Shown: positions 1 through 14,433, counted from the first letter of the stretch. The stretch is 64,000 bases of DNA from Archilochus colubris (GCA_023079485.1 CM041086.1:14764401-14828400); one strand, 5' to 3'. The notes: generated by a model from the sequence alone, not told the origin. Numbers and translations are program-made.

Positions 1-3000
1 GAAGTTTAAAATTGAATTCCTTTTTACCAATCTGTGCTGGCCATCAGTTGTTCATTTTCTCCAACATACTAACACCTGCTAAAAAAAAAAAAAAAGTAGC
101 CTAGGACCTCTAGCAAAGATTCTCCAATCTGATTTAAATTCCTCTGTTGTCCAAGGAAAACTGTAGGTAAACTATTAAAATTATCCTCTTCTGTGGTCCC
201 TGGGGTTTTTAGGTACAGCAGTGGTAAAAAGCATAAAGAAAAGCAGTGAGATAGAAAGGATTTCTATGCATTCACTGGACACTAGGAAAGATAAAAATCA
301 GAATCCTTCTTAACAAGAACAAGGTTATACCAGGATAGAATGGGAAAAAATTGCATAACACCTGGCTAAATGTTATAATGCTTGAAAAATGCTTCTCCAT
401 GCTTTAAAGCAGTGCCTGCAACTGTTATTTCAGAACACCAACTGGAAATTTTGCAAACACCAGATCCATTTACTGGCTGCTGCAATACAGGGTGAGCAGC
501 ACGTTTCCCTCTGAGACATACAAATGTTGGTGTTATTTCCAATGTCCACCTAAAGCTGAACTATTCTACATCTTGATAGAATATCTGAACTCTCCCTTTG
601 GGATGATACTACATTCTGAAGATCACACAACTGGAAAGAGCATCAGAATCCACTGGAGACCCTTTGCTACCTTCCTGCTCCCCCAGGCCTGGCTGCTCCA
701 GTGGTTCAGAATCTTGCCTGAACTCTGATTCTATTCAAAGTAATTTTAATACCAGGTATTCTTTGGCTTATATTCAACTTTTCTTGAAATATTTTTTCTT
801 CTCTGTGCTGTTTAAAACCTTGCCATATTTATGAAGCTATCTCAGCTTTTCATGACTGGTTTAAGAGAGCCTACTTTAATTTTTTTCTTATGAGGAAGGC
901 TCCAAAACCTTGTCTGGTGACCCTTCTCTTCTCCAGGTTCAGTATCAGGTATTCTTTATTTGGTTTTGTTTTCAAAATTAACATAAATGACCAAGACTGT
1001 TCATGGTGTTCCAGCAGACAGCTGAAAAACTCTGTGTACAATTAGAATATCAGCATCCTTTCCTCTCCATTGGAAATAATTTGCAGTGCTTTGAAACTTG
1101 CATTTGCCTTTTTATTGTGCTATCACTCAAGCCACTGTAGTCACCTTATTATCAGCTTATAGACCTAAAGCCTTCCCACTGGATGAGTTCTCACCTTACA
1201 GAAGTTAGTGTTAGGGTTGCTCATATGCACAAATCTGCTTTTCATACCAGTAAATTCTTTTTTTCTTCTCAGAGGTCTTATGGGTCTCTATTTTATGGTG
1301 TACTGACAATGCCTCTTTATGTGGAGCAGACTTCATCAGCACATCTATCCAAGGATCATTCTTGAAAATATTTTTTAATTGGTCCCAAAACTGATTCTTG
1401 ATGAATGCCACTAGTAAACTTCTTCCAATCTATTATTTCCATATATTATGCAAATGTTCTGCAAGCCCAGAAGAAGCATTTGGATGTAGTTTAGATTCAG
1501 AAAAACTATTGCAAAATATCTCTGTTTAATAGTCTGCTCCACAGTGTGATATAGGATAATGACTAACTTTATAGCTGGGCATCCACATAATGAACTCCCC
1601 TTTCAGCAAAATACCTCGACTGGAAATTCTCATTTTAAAAATCCTGAAACTTCTTGGTAAAGCAAAACAGGAAAACCCACAGGTGAATTAGTGCCACTAC
1701 TTAAGGATTGACTAAAAGCCTAGTTAATAATTTCATATTGGAAATCTGAAAGATTTAGTTAGGTTCATACATTGGAAATTATGCAGAAGTGTCTGCACAC
1801 ACAGGTGGATGCATATTAATACTTCTGTATTGTTCACAATATTGAAGCCTTACAACCTCACAGGATAAAAGATGACAAACAAAAAAAATTATTATTGGAT
1901 GATTTTTTCTTTTGCTATGTATAGCTTTGATATCTATTAAAAGAGGATGTTTTTATCACACTATCAGTCATGAAGCTTGAAATCTCTGTTCCAGCTATAG
2001 CCCAAACTGATTCAAATATTGTCACTGTGAATGTTAATAACTTAGAAACTGGTGAAATTAATTACAACACTTGATCAAGTCCTTTCTGCATTTTTGTTAA
2101 ACACTTTGAAGATATCCATCAAGTTATCTACATAAAATGTATGTAATGTGCATGTGTAGAAATATTTTTTTAATTGGCTGAAGATTTTTAGCAGAGCACT
2201 CCACTACCCACAGTAAGCTAGAGGAGGCTTTAAAATAGCATGTTTTAGATTTAATTGCTGCCAGGAGTTACTCAAAAGGCTAGCAACAGGAAAAATAGGA
2301 AAGTGCCTGTAGCCAATTTTAATACAACCTGTTATTCTTCCTTTCCCATGACAAACATGAGTTCTGAGTGAAATAGAAGTAACATTTGGCTGGCTAAAAA
2401 AAATCTTTACAGACAGCTCTGCCAGCAGCCATTACACATTAACATTGACAATGTCTGATGTTCATTGTGCAAACATTCTCCTTGTGTTTCAAGGCGAAGC
2501 CAAAAGATATTTTATGGCTTACATAAAGTTTAGTGGCAAGAGCAGAGGCATATTTTTATGGACAGTAGAGGAAAAGTCCTCCTGTTCCTGAAAAGGCTAT
2601 TGGGAAACAGCTGGCAGTCACAACCTATTGAGAAGTACAGATATTGAAATACAGTATAAATATACCTGTAATTCTAAACTTTCCAGGATGGACACAAAGC
2701 ACTGTACAATTTGCTAAGCATTACTTGTGTCTTCCAAACAAAACCCTAGCTTGCACTTCCAAAGTTGGCTGATAGATTTATGACAGCCAATTCCCACTGA
2801 AATAAAAGGGAGATGGCTTTGGGGTTTTTTTCTGGGAAAGGAGGGTACAGGGAAAAAGACATTCTAAAAATCCTGATTCCTGTGAAACACAAAGGTACAC
2901 TGCACAGACTTTCTAAAGCTGAAAGCTACCAAACTTTATAGCCAATAAAAACAAGAGGTTTTCTGAAAGCCTCTGCCCTTGGGAGAAACAAAAGAAAAAA

Positions 3001-3197
3001 AAGCACATTCAAAAATGAGGGGGGGAAAAAATTAAAAACTAATTCATAAAAGTTTAAATCAAAAGGTTAATTCTAAAATAAGAGCATGATATATTATGCA
3101 TAGCAATGTTAGCTTTAGTATCTTACAAAGTCAGACTTGAATCATTGCCCACCAAAACGTGATGTGTGCATTTCAAATACCCTGGTACTTGAACTGG
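1..3197. other. Unique non-coding DNA, no gene seen
   Basis: This AT-rich stretch has only short open frames (at most 78 codons) with no recognisable domain, no retroelement that I can name and no RNA gene. A run of 15 A lies at 81-95. Frames at 492-728 and 1183-1411 overlap on both strands and look like chance. It is probably intergenic or intronic. Confidence 0.6.
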
Positions 3198-3363
3198 TAC
3201 TGGCCCAGTTTGCCCAGGAGGTTGTGGCTGCCCCATCCCTGGAAGTGTCCCAGGCCAGGTGGGATGGGGCTTGGAGCAACCTGGGAGGTGTCCCTGCCCA
3301 TGCAGGAGGTTGGAACCAGATACCTTCAAGGTCCTTTCGATTCTATAATTCTGTGATAATTCT
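3198..3363 (+). mobile_element. CR1 LINE, 3' end fragment
   Basis: This is a 5'-truncated CR1 non-LTR retrotransposon, the dominant LINE of birds and reptiles. The sequence follows the CR1 3' end: a gttgtggctgccccatccct block, then a block around the words ggatggggctt and gagcaacctggg, then gtgtccctgccca and ggttggaaccagat. It finishes with imperfect 8-bp tail units (ATTCTATA at 3340, ATTCTGTG at 3348), which is diagnostic of CR1. Only the last coding residues and the 3' UTR remain. The open frames that cross it on both strands (up to 149 codons on the minus strand, 3123-3572) are by-products of the repeat and not genes. Confidence 0.9.
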
Positions 3364-5216
3364 TTCCTTCTGGCTCTTGGCAGGTGCACAGAAGGCTCTG
3401 TGCCTCTTGGTGTGTCTCTCTCAGAAGGCTTAAGGCAGAATGGTAATGTCACCATTCCACTGTCACAGATTTTATTGACAATAATTTCAATGCATGATAA
3501 CCACAAAAAACCTTGACCTGTCCTTATAAACCCCAAACTGGAAGCAGGACAAGGACTCGAAGCTGATCTCACACCTCCATTACTAGGAAGTACAAAGTAT
3601 TTTCAACAAGGACACAACATTCTGGTCCATCAGGAGAAGTTTGTAACTATAGAATTTCTCTTGCCATCCAGTCCTACCCCTTTTTCTCTCAAAAGGAAGC
3701 AGCAGCAACTTCAAAGGTGCAATAGAGAAGTCTGCTTAGCAATTGGCACATGAGCAGCCTAAAGATTGAAGTGATTACTATTCATGGACTGAAAAAGAGA
3801 TGGGGAAAGTGCTGCTTTTTGTCTCTCATACCCAGTTTGGTTTTGCAATAGGCAAATTATTATGCATATTCATTAAATCCTGCCTATATTTGAAAAGAAT
3901 GTTCCTGTTCATTACCTGACAGAGCTTAAGTGCAAAAGGGCTGAAGGCCAAAAAAAGTGCTCCGTATGATTACCTCTGATTTTCTGTTCTACAAAAAGAA
4001 GATCATTAAAATGAAATTATTATTCAGTGTAACCAATATAATTCAGACCAACTGTTAGAATTAGTGTTTTCTCAAACTCTGTTCTAGGAGAATGATCATA
4101 TTTTCCCAGGGACACAGAATAGCAGGCAATCCAACTTTTGGACACAAGCCATAGGGAGATGGGTAGAAAACTTTGCTCAGACTACAAGCTTATTTGCTGA
4201 AAGTTATTTAAACAGTGAATTTTAGCATTTTGATATTCAAAACAGAAATGATCGTGCTGTGGATTAGAATAGGTGAGGAAGTTCTGCAAGCTATTTAGGA
4301 GAAAATAAGAAAGATCTAAAACATCAGAACAAGGCAGCACTTTTTTTCCTTTCTTCCCAGGAAAGCTAATCTATATTTCATAACAGAGCACCAGGAGAGG
4401 GGCACTCGTAACAGGAGGAGAAGTATTATGATGTTTCTCTTGTTAAGCAGTGAAATATAGCTATTAAATCCTTAAACCTCTGTAGTGCTTAAATATGACA
4501 GAAGAAAATTGGTCCCAATGAGATGATAGGGTCTGATTTCAGTCTTTAGAATGGTGAATGTGGACAGTGAGATTGGGAGCTCCAGTATTTTGCAGTGAAC
4601 TTTCAGAGCAAAACCGCAGTTGTAGGGACTCAGTTTTGACTTCCCAGGGAGATTTACACAGAGTTGGATAATACAGCACATTAATCCCCTCCTGTGTCCT
4701 CACAGAGGAAACACACTGCCCATTAAACAACTTCTACTTTTCTTGAAAGGAAGATGTTTCAGACATCTGTTTGCTTTCCAAAACCAAAATGAGCAATTTA
4801 GCAATATTTCTACTGGGAAAAAAACCCAACATCCTTATATATGTAATGGTGGAGCCCTGTATTATAACAAAGGGGTGGCAGAGATTTGTCAGTTTGCCAT
4901 TCTCTGTCTGCCTCTGTGAGGCTCTGGGCAGGAAGGCACAGATGTGGCCAGAACACCAGAAATGTAGCAGTAGAGACTCACTCTTTTTGCCAGGAACAGC
5001 TGGACAAAATTTGAGACACATCTAAAATTGCTCAATGCTGCTCTGGGACCAATGAGGTACAATCAGCCCCCTCGATTCCCCAAGCAAAAGAAGGGGAGAA
5101 GAATGATGCTTTCAGATATTTCAGAAACACAGTTTTCTGGATTGGTCAGGTGGTTCAAATTATTTATTTTTATACCCATTTGTCTCCTGCAAAATGAAGT
5201 CTCTTCCAAATGTAAA
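3364..5216. other. Unique non-coding DNA, no gene seen
   Basis: No element or exon is recognised here. Short overlapping frames on both strands around 4470-5025 have no domain signature. The base composition matches the flanks. Confidence 0.55.
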
Positions 5217-5278
5217 ATACCCCACCCACCCCCACCAAAAAAAAACAAAAACAAAAACAAAACAAACAAAAAAAAACC
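5217..5278. repeat. C-rich then A-rich low-complexity tract
   Basis: A CCCACC-type run changes into a CAAAAA-type run (A-rich with single C interruptions) up to about 5278. The low-complexity reading frames it produces on both strands, with poly-K/N or poly-F/V residues, are not proteins. It could be the degenerate tail of an old retroposon, but no body is visible beside it. Confidence 0.8.
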
Positions 5279-8200
5279 TACAACCCACAAAGAACCTGAA
5301 TCCTGAAAGTGTTTTATTGTCCTCTCTATAAGTCAGTGATGAGAAGAGATGATAGAATATCTGTAACCTCTGAAGCATGCAGCCAGTGTGCCAACTTTCT
5401 TCTTGTGCATCTGCTCAGCCCAAGTAGAGCCAAGAGATATTAGCAGCCTTCTTTGAAGACAGTAACAGCAGCAGAATCTCTGCAAAATGGTCACAGAGGA
5501 AACTTTTGCCAGGTGATTAATAGGCAGTGTTTCTAAAATTTCAATGTTAATGACCTGCAGACTGGTTTTATCACAGAAACACTCTTCAGGCAGTCTTACC
5601 ATTGTTTCTGCCTTTTTCTCAAAACCTGTCTCTTCACAGAACCACTTGCACTTCCTTACATGTTCCCAGAATCCTACAGCTTTACAGTCTATTTCTTGTC
5701 CTCAGCCACTGAAAACAAATGTCAACAAATACTGTTTCTGCTCTAATTTTATAGACCCTGATAGCCTTCAGCAGCTTATTGTCTGCTAATTCCTTTAATA
5801 ACCTTATTTCTCAGTATCATAGCTTACACTTTATGACTTCCGTTTCAAATCAAGTTGGATCACCCCAGAGGAAACAAAGCATCTACTCCTGGTAGTGTAG
5901 TGAAAACAGCACAGCTGGAGAGAACAAGGATCTAATCATGAAGCATTATTACTTTTTCCAGCAATTGCACCACCAGTGGCTCTGTAGTGCTTTGCTAAAG
6001 CATCAGGCTCCTTTTTTTTTTTTGTTTTATTTTAATTAACTCTACTTTTGTTTCATTTTTAATAAGCGCTTCAAAAATAACATTTATGAAATTGATGACG
6101 TTTGGGATCCAAGACTAGCTCTGAAATCTTTTTTCTTTTACTTTTTGTGGTTTTTTTAAAGGCAGGAGGTGTATTTCTGCCTGTCTGACATACACCATTT
6201 CCTATGCATACATTTTGTAAAAAGGTGTTTTTTCTTCATGGGCAATAGGCTGAAAACTCCAGGTAAGAAGCAGTGACTTAGGGAAACTCCAATGTTCAGC
6301 TTAAAGGAAAGCTGATTTTTGGTGCACCATGCCAAAAAATTGCATCCTGCAAACCCATGGTGGAACTGGTTCAAGTGCAGTGAATCCCAGACTCCATTTA
6401 CAGAGCAAACTCAGGCACCAAAACAAATACCCAGAGCTCAGCTGCCTGGTGTGACAGAGCAGCTCAAATTCATCTGCAATCATCCTAAAAAGTCTGGGGA
6501 AAGCCAGAGGTTGAAATTAGGATTCAGCCCTGAAAACTCCCCAGGTGCCATCTGGCAGACATTAAATGGAGGCTCTCACAGTATCTCCCATTTCAATTAC
6601 TTAGAAGGGGGGAGGGAAAAAATATGAAATTAAATTCAAGATTTTAAGGCTTGTAAGAGGACAGAGAGGAAGATGACCTGATGGGGAGCTGTGCTGTGTC
6701 AAGTAATTGCAAGCAATTTCTAACCATCTATATTTTAATTTAGCCTTTGAGACAACACAGCTTATTTTTACTCTGAGTGGTTATATCAGGTTCCTCCCCA
6801 TATAACATTAGGGTGCCCTTGTGGGAAAGTCCTGACTCAGTGACCTTTGCAAAGAGAAGAATTTATAACTTGGATATTGTAGAACTCACTCAAAAATACC
6901 CATCTAGCTCTTCTACAATCAGTAATGTCCATGCCAGTCATAAAATATTAATAGAAGAAGGTGAAATTGAATTATACCTAAGACTTAATTTAATATCCCT
7001 GGTATCCCAAGTATTTTATTCTTATAATACTGGTCCATTTAATTTCTTTTATCTCTTGTCTTTTCACCCGGGTTACTAATTTTATGATAATAATAGAGAT
7101 TAAAATCCAAGTAATTTAAAACTTTTGAGAGAAACTTGGCAAATTTTAGATTTTTTTTGTTTGTTTGCTTAAATTTTGCTCCTCATTCTAACTGAGGCTT
7201 GCTTACAGCTTCCCTGCTTGTAAAAAGATGCAAAAACTTAGAGATTTAGCCAGTTCTTTCTTCTGAAGAAATGAAGTGACTCTGATACTCAGAAGATGCT
7301 GTCTCCATAGATTTAGGAATTAGTAGAACGAGGAGGTTTGTTTAAGCATATTGGATTTACCATTGTAACTTTTCATCCTGGGTTTTCTCTGGTGACACTC
7401 CTACACGAAGACCTCAGTATCCTCCTAGAATTAATATTGTGAGAAAACTCTGTTTGACTTTATTGAAGAAAAATAAATTTTAATCAATATAATCCAAATC
7501 AGCTCGTCTGGCTCCTTGTTTTCATTTCAGAACAAAATGAAAACAAATTCTCATGGGTAAAGAATTATTATCTGTAGAGAAGAATCAGACAAGATGATTC
7601 AACAAGGAGTGAGGCTGACAGTAGCAGAGCCTCAAGTACTTTTTCAGAAACTCAGCATAACTAATTCAATTATTTTTTCTTTTAATGAGCACAACTTTTG
7701 GGGGGCTTTTGAACAGAATTAAGATTAGAGATATTACGGAGAATAAATTAATGAAGAGATCACACGAGCTACTAATACTGGGGAAATAACAGCAAAATAA
7801 CCCATCTGTCTGACTAGCAAAACTACTCAACTTTGTTCACCATGGATATCAGTATTATTCACAGAAAATTCTGGAGAATAGGGCCTGGTACCTTCATTGC
7901 AGGTTAGTGTCATGCATTAGAGGTGTTCAAGCCAGCCCTGCCAATAACAACACTGTGTAGGTCAGATTGGCAATTTGCAGTAATTTGCAAATAAGAGACA
8001 TCACATAACTTAAATACACTCTGAGAAGCAGCTCAGAGTTTGTTACAGCTGAGTCATTTGGTTAGACAGGGGACAGCCTCTTAGGGAAAAGAGCAAAGAC
8101 CCCAAATAATTTATCACACACTTCTGTGCCATAACTGAAAAAGTGCATGTCACAACATAAAGAATCCCTTTTAATGGTCATTCTGATCCCTCTGCAGATC

Positions 8201-11200
8201 CAGGGGCAGCATCTAGAGCATAACAATATTTGTACAGCCCAAACACCAGCTCTATGAGGAATGATTTCCTACAGCAATAGGCTCAGTCTGGGCATTTTAG
8301 CAATAGCAGGATCTCTAGGGACAAAACTTCTCACCTCTCCTTCGTTTTTGAATCTAAGCACCACCTGACCCACTGCACTCCACCCCCAGAGTTCTGGAGC
8401 CTCTCTTAAACCAGTGGCCCCATTAATAAGCTCTTTGTTACTCTGAGGTCAAGGTGGCAGCACTGGAATAACTACCTAGGCCCTCTCACCTCTATTCAGA
8501 GCTTCTATACAACCCTATTTCTTGTTGTGGTCAGTACATTTCTATACCAAAATGTTTGATTACTTTAGAATGCATATGTAGCATTTCAACAGTCACCAAC
8601 CCCAGACAATCAGAAGATAGTATATACCCAGTATATACCCAGTTTTTAAAGTCTGTAAACTTGAATTCAAACAGAATCCTGCATTTACTTAGTTTGTTTT
8701 GGTGGCCTTTTATGTTTGGTTTCTATAACCCTCTAGAAAATAAAGACATTTGCAGAAAACACTGAAAGTGTAAATATAGATACTTCAATGCAAAACCCCC
8801 TCAACCCTACAGATGCATAGAGAGGAAGATGAGGGACTCATAATCAGTCTTAATGTAAAGCTATATGACCTGGTTAACCCCTCCCCCAAATTAAGAGAGA
8901 TATTATTTTCATCAAAACAAGGATATTTCTATCTAGACAGATCCAACAGACAGCATGGGACCATCACACCAGTTCTTTTGCTCTGTTTCAGGAATGACAG
9001 CATCAGGAGTTCTTTCAGACACCTTTCATCCTTTCCTCTGCCTCTGGCTACCAGAGTATATTTTGTGATTTTCTCCCATAGCAAGGAATAGCTCGTACCT
9101 AAGAATCCCAAACAAGTTTTATAAAATGCCCAGAAGGCACCTCTCAGGAGGTAGGAAGAAACATATGCTGCACAGGAGAAGGAGCTTCTCTCTGCCTCAT
9201 AAAAGTGGGATAGCAGTGCCTGCCAATGAAAAACAACCCTAAATAGCTGGGAAATAATGATCCTAATAATTAATTTACACTTGCTATTTCTGTTCCTAAT
9301 TTGTCCTTTCAGTGAAAGGGTGTTTATCTCTTCTTTATTGTGAGTATGCAAATTCTCTCTCCATTTCCTCAAACAGCCCTGACATTGTTACACAGTAAAA
9401 TACAATCCATTCCTGCTAAATGAAGGTTTATAAACTACTGCAAAATAAACTGATCTGTGTCCTCAAGCTAGCATGCCATGCTGCAGGCCTGGAGCCCAGC
9501 AAAAAGCCTGAATTTTTTGGAATTTTTTGTTCTGTCTTGCTAGATGTGTGGCAATTACTGAGATACCAACAAATCTCCTTTTTTCCCCCTATCAACACAG
9601 ACAAAGAAGACACAAACCTCTGTGTTATTATGCAGCAAGCACGTTGCAAAGAACATTTCATTTGGATTCACTTTGATGAACTGTATGTACCTCAGACCCG
9701 ACTAAAACATTCCCATCAGACTTTGAAAATTATATCAATATAACAAAAATGGGAGAAAAACCAGGCTATTTAAGGACTGGAATTTCATTAGATTTGTTAA
9801 TTTAACTGCTTCTTTCCTTTTGTATCTGACAACAGCTGTGCAGAAAACATCTCAGAGTTCATCTAGGAGGGTCTGGGAATTCTTTATGAAAGCTTCATCA
9901 TTCCTTCTTGAATATATACTATACAAACTTATTTATTTGCACTTGCATAATGTGTTGAGTGACAGCCATGGGACTGGAAGTTGCCTGTCCCTGCTGTCAA
10001 ATAAACCATTAAAATCCAGAAAAAAAGATAGCTGCTTTCCTCAAGAGAGGTCACAGAACAGACAACACATGGAGACAGAAAAAACAAAGGGAGCACCAAA
10101 ACCTCCAAGAAGCTACTTCTCAGCAGGGAAGGCAACACAAGGACCAAATCACCCACTGCCTCCTTGTCAAGTTTTTGCAGCTTTTCTAGCAGCAGAGATC
10201 TCCAAGGGGGCTCTGAAGCAGGATGCTTGCAGATGTTTACAAAGAGCTCCTGTTACACGAGTGAAAAAATAAGGGGAAAAACATGACAGGCTCATTTGGA
10301 AGCACACAGAGGCAAATCCAGGACTGTAGAATAAAACTCTTTATGTATGCCAGAGCTGGAGGTTCCTCTTAATCAAGAGTAATAACTGTTCCTGGAATGC
10401 TTGTGTGTCAGAATGAAGCTCAGCAGATCTTTCCTGGCACTGCTAATTACCAGAATTCTCTGTATCTCCAAGGGGGCAACGAGACACAAAGCAAAAGGGA
10501 AAAGGATTTACCAATCAACTGTGTGCTGAGCAGTCCTACTAATTCAGGGTAAAGCAAGAAAAAAGTTCCTGCCAGATTCCCTGAGCCAGATTGTGGTGGC
10601 AAAATGCATCAGCAAAACAGAAAAATATCCATCAGGTATTGCAAATCAAGAATCTTGAGAGCTGGATTGGTGTCTATGTGCCAGGAGGAGATGGGGATGA
10701 GGAAGAAAGTGCCTGGTGAGAATAATCAATATTATTACAAGTTGTGCTCATTCTGAGATTTATCCCCTTTATACCACTATCTAAAAGGCTCAAAGGGGCC
10801 TTAATCCAGCCACAAATTGCCAGCAGGTAATGCCCTGTGAATGAAAACCACAGCAGCATTTGTGCTGAGCCTTGATCCTACAAACACAAGGTGTGGCACA
10901 CACCAGTGAGAGAGCTCTCCAGCCTTACCTCCTGCCCCACCAAGCCATCAAGAACTACCTTTGAACTTTTATGGAAGGCATAGCAAGAAAACCTTAATGC
11001 CCTCAAATCCTTACACATCCTGGAAAGCCAGGGACTGCCTGCCTAACAGGGACAAGGCTGTCATAGCTGTGCCACCAGCACTGGAGCCTGAAACTAATTT
11101 TTGGTTGTTTCAAGCTTTGGGGAACCACACGCCTCCATGATGTCATGATCTCTCCTCCCCCATTTCCACCCGTCCTTTCTGGAGTTAAGACCCCTACTCA

Positions 11201-13489
11201 TTGCTTCATTCCTTAATTTCTTTAAAAATAGTAGTTTAGAACTCCTTTATACAAAAGCCACATTTTGACCCCAGGCAAAGAGAATGCTGTTGATCTATGG
11301 CCAAGATTTCTCCTGCTATCCAGGATTTATTCTGCTGTGCTGTGTGTGTCCTCTGCGTATTACTTCCCCAAACTGCAAATATCTCTTTGTACTTAAGAAA
11401 TGGCTCCTGGCAGTTGCCCAGCTTATTTCTATGTCTATGCTCCATCAAAGCTCAATTACCCTGAAAACTTCAATAAATGTTACCAGGATCTCTGCCACAG
11501 TTCTTACAGGACATGCAAGAAGATTGTTTTTTAAGTTATGTTATTGCAGTGATAAAAAGTAACTACAAAGTTCCATATTTTCCAAGGAGGAGGTAAGAAA
11601 ATATTTCAGGAGTGGAATTTTAAGTTCATTTTATAATGAGAGGCATTGTTTTTTTATATGTGTTCTCTGTACTGATTTCAGAAAGTACTTGCCTTTTTTG
11701 GGTTGTTCACCAGCCACAAAGTAGACACTGTAGTTCTACAAATCATTTTCTGTCCTATGAATGTTTAAGCAGAAAAAGACTGAATGTGATACTAGCACAC
11801 TGTATTAAAACAAAATAGAAGAGGAAAGGAGAAAAGGTGAATAAATAAAAAAAGTAAAATGGAATAAGATGGATCCAGGGAAAATAGTTATTCAAAGCTA
11901 TTTTTGGGGGGGAATACTGAATATTCAGGGAAGTTTAGTTTGCACTAAGACTGCAGGCTTGGAAATTGATGTTGTTTTGCAAACACATCTGACCAGACTA
12001 CAACAATTTTGGAGGCATCCCAATGAACCTTCTAACATTCACCTTTGTCATGCAGAGAGGTGATGAAGGGTGGTTCTGAAGCACACAACATAGACCACCC
12101 CAAATGAACAGCCTGCCTGTGAGGGGTGCAGTAAACAGAAGATTGAATCACAAGGGACACAAACCCTACAGCATTCTTCCCTAAGCATGGGCCATGCAAC
12201 CAATTAGGTGCTTTGGCTGTAAAACCTAGAGATGAACCTGGTATTCCTCTAGTTCTAGTACAGGCAAACTACAAGGAAGCAGCAGCTGGGATAGAGCAGA
12301 GGAGACTCTCTGCAGCTAGAGCTCTCCAGGAAGCATTTAGTGATGCTGAGGCTTCATAAATTATAACCAATGTGTTGCTCTCTGATTTTAGGTACTTACA
12401 AAATCAGCTTTCCTATGACCAGCTCAATATGAACACTATCCCTTGTGAATATGCTTCATAATATTTTGTCTTTCCAATTTTTAGCTGTGGAGTTATCACT
12501 GAGCTAATAAGAGAAGAGCCTGCAAAGCTTCATGCTAGCTGTACAGACCCCTCCCTCCTTTCTGCATCATCCAAAGTCTAAGAAAAAAAAAAGTTTCCAA
12601 ACAAAAATTTACAAAGAGTGGCATCATTCTAAAGGTTACTAACACACCAGAAACCCAACTTATTTTCTCTGTAAAACACCCACTCTATAAGATCCCGATA
12701 TATGTTCTGATAACTTCACTTTAAACTGGGGAAAGATTGACATCCCAAGTCAGACATTGATCCACACAAACCAACAAGATTGCTCAGTGGTGTAAAAAGC
12801 CTTAGAAAATTGCCATATCCAGAACAAGAGAATGTGCTGAGGGCTAACCATTAATTTGAAGTATTAAGTACCATGACTGTGGCAGCTGCAGGGGATCTTA
12901 TGGATGAGGAATCTGCCCCTGAGGAGGTGTTGGATACTGAAATCCACATGTGCACACTGTCCCCTCATCCAATTCATATTTTGCTTTTGTCTATTTTTAT
13001 GATTCAAAGAGGCCAAAACTAAGTCCTGGTTTAGATAAGCCCCTTTTTGGAAATTTATAAATACATAATGGATTAATATATGGGTTTTAAATTTTCTAGT
13101 CTGATATATTTTTTCCTCTTTGAGAACAAATGTGGCCATAAATCCCACAGAGGCTAATACTGCATATTCCACAGCTGAAGACTTCCACAAATCCCAAAGG
13201 CCATGACATCTGCCAGATTAGAGATAAAGAACAGGATGTTTTGTGATAATGTGTGTTTTTAACAGTGCAGGACTGAAATTCACAATGCACATGTGCTGAG
13301 CACACTGGGGTTTTTTGGTTTGGTTTGTTTTTTTAATCAGAAAGAAGCTGAATCTCTTGACCTTTAAAATACAGATTTTAAGCTGTTCTTAGTATTTGGT
13401 CTCCAAAATTCAAGCTTTTGAAAATCCTAAAATTCTGTCAAATGAGCCATCACAGTTCTGAGGTCACCAGTAGAGCATAATCACCCTGA
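5279..13489. other. Unique non-coding DNA, no gene seen
   Basis: About 8 kb without any exon, RNA gene or named mobile element that I can recognise. The largest frames (8929-9372 minus, 147 codons; 9820-10272 plus, 150 codons) show no domain, no biased composition typical of proteins and no splice or promoter context, and are probably chance. A run of 12 T lies at 6012-6023 and a short tandem repeat at 8620-8643. Parts around 7080-7560 are notably AT-rich. Confidence 0.5.
8620..8643. repeat. Short tandem repeat, 11-bp unit
   Basis: Two adjacent copies of the unit tatatacccag occur in a row. This is a small local duplication of the replication-slippage type. Confidence 0.75.
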
Positions 13490-13680
13490 GCATCCTCCCC
13501 TAACACCCCCACCACCCAGCCCTGCTCAAGGGCCCATTTGGGCTCATCCCAGGTGCCTCATCCCTTACCATGTCTGGGGGTGTTGCTGAACCTTGTTGGC
13601 AGCACCCACCCACGAGGCCTCAACCCCAGCTCATCCCTGCTGGGCAGCCCCAACATTTGCTGCTCCCTAGCAAAGAAGGT
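13490..13680. other. C-rich patch in AT-rich surroundings
   Basis: This block is rich in CCC and CCAC runs and stands out from the AT-rich flanks. It has few CpG pairs, so it does not look like a classical CpG island. No CR1 or LTR signature is visible and no open frame of note crosses it. The origin is unknown; an old degraded retroelement is possible. Confidence 0.35.
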
Positions 13681-13822
13681 TTCAGGAAGGTGAAGCTGAA
13701 TCCAGGACAGAAGAATCAGATTAACACCCCTTAAACTTGCTTGAGTGCCAGGCAGGTGCTGGAGTACCCAGTCAGTTCAGGACATCTTTGCATGCTCACG
13801 AGAAGTTTAAACAGAACTTGAG

Positions 13823-14086
13823 TTGGGTGCTATGCTCCAGCCTGTGTTTACTCATCAAGTAGGAGCAACTTGTTGCAAGAAAAAAAAAAAATATGGGTTA
13901 GAAAGAACTGAAGAAGCAGAAAAACAAGTAAAAGTAGCTATGGAATATCAAAGATTGATGCCATCTGCTGGAGATGTAAAAAAATTGACCTATAAAGCCC
14001 CTCAGAGACACAAACTCTCACCTGTGTTGCTCATAGAGGATGTACTCTGCTTAGGGGGACTTTCTGTAACTTCTCCCTATTCATAG
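13823..14086 (+). pseudogene. Possible fragment of ERV-L-like pol (weak)
   Basis: An 87-codon frame contains, after a lysine run from a poly-A tract, a segment beginning YGLERTEEAEKQVKVAM (about residues 24-40). Its spacing resembles the start of the RNase H/connection region of ERV-L pol, where a W-G-P-E-Q-E-type motif precedes a helix of the Q-V-x-x-A type. The match is short, the expected tryptophan is tyrosine, and the sequence after about residue 56 no longer fits. No RT motif is seen upstream. The similarity is from recall of the family pattern and may be chance. Confidence 0.2.
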
Positions 14087-14433
14087 GCAAATATTAGTAC
14101 TTGCAAAACCAAGGCTGGCCAGCACCAAAAATATTACAAAGTATGAATTTTGTTTGGCTTTGAGAGCATGAAAACAACCATGGAAATACCAGGTGTGATA
14201 TTACTCTTTGTTAGGGTTCTCTGAAGTCATTTATGGAACCCCAAAGCTGGTGTGATGTCTGGGAGCAGCAGAGCAGCCCCAGCACATGGAGACAGCCTGG
14301 CTGAGCTTCTCAGGTCAGGGGAATGCAACACTCAGCTCATCACCTCCCTCTCACCCCATTCAGCAGCTGTCTATGAGGAGCAGATATGAAATTATAAGAA
14401 TGAAAGTGCTTCCAACACATTACACACAGACAC

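Noticed and set aside
1211..1220. Single GTTAGGGTTG, telomere-like
   Set aside because: One occurrence only; no array.
3123..3572. 149-codon minus-strand frame and two plus-strand frames
   Set aside because: They run through the CR1 3' end and its flanks and are produced by the repeat sequence.
9820..10272. 150-codon plus-strand frame
   Set aside because: No domain, no coding-like periodicity by eye, length compatible with chance.
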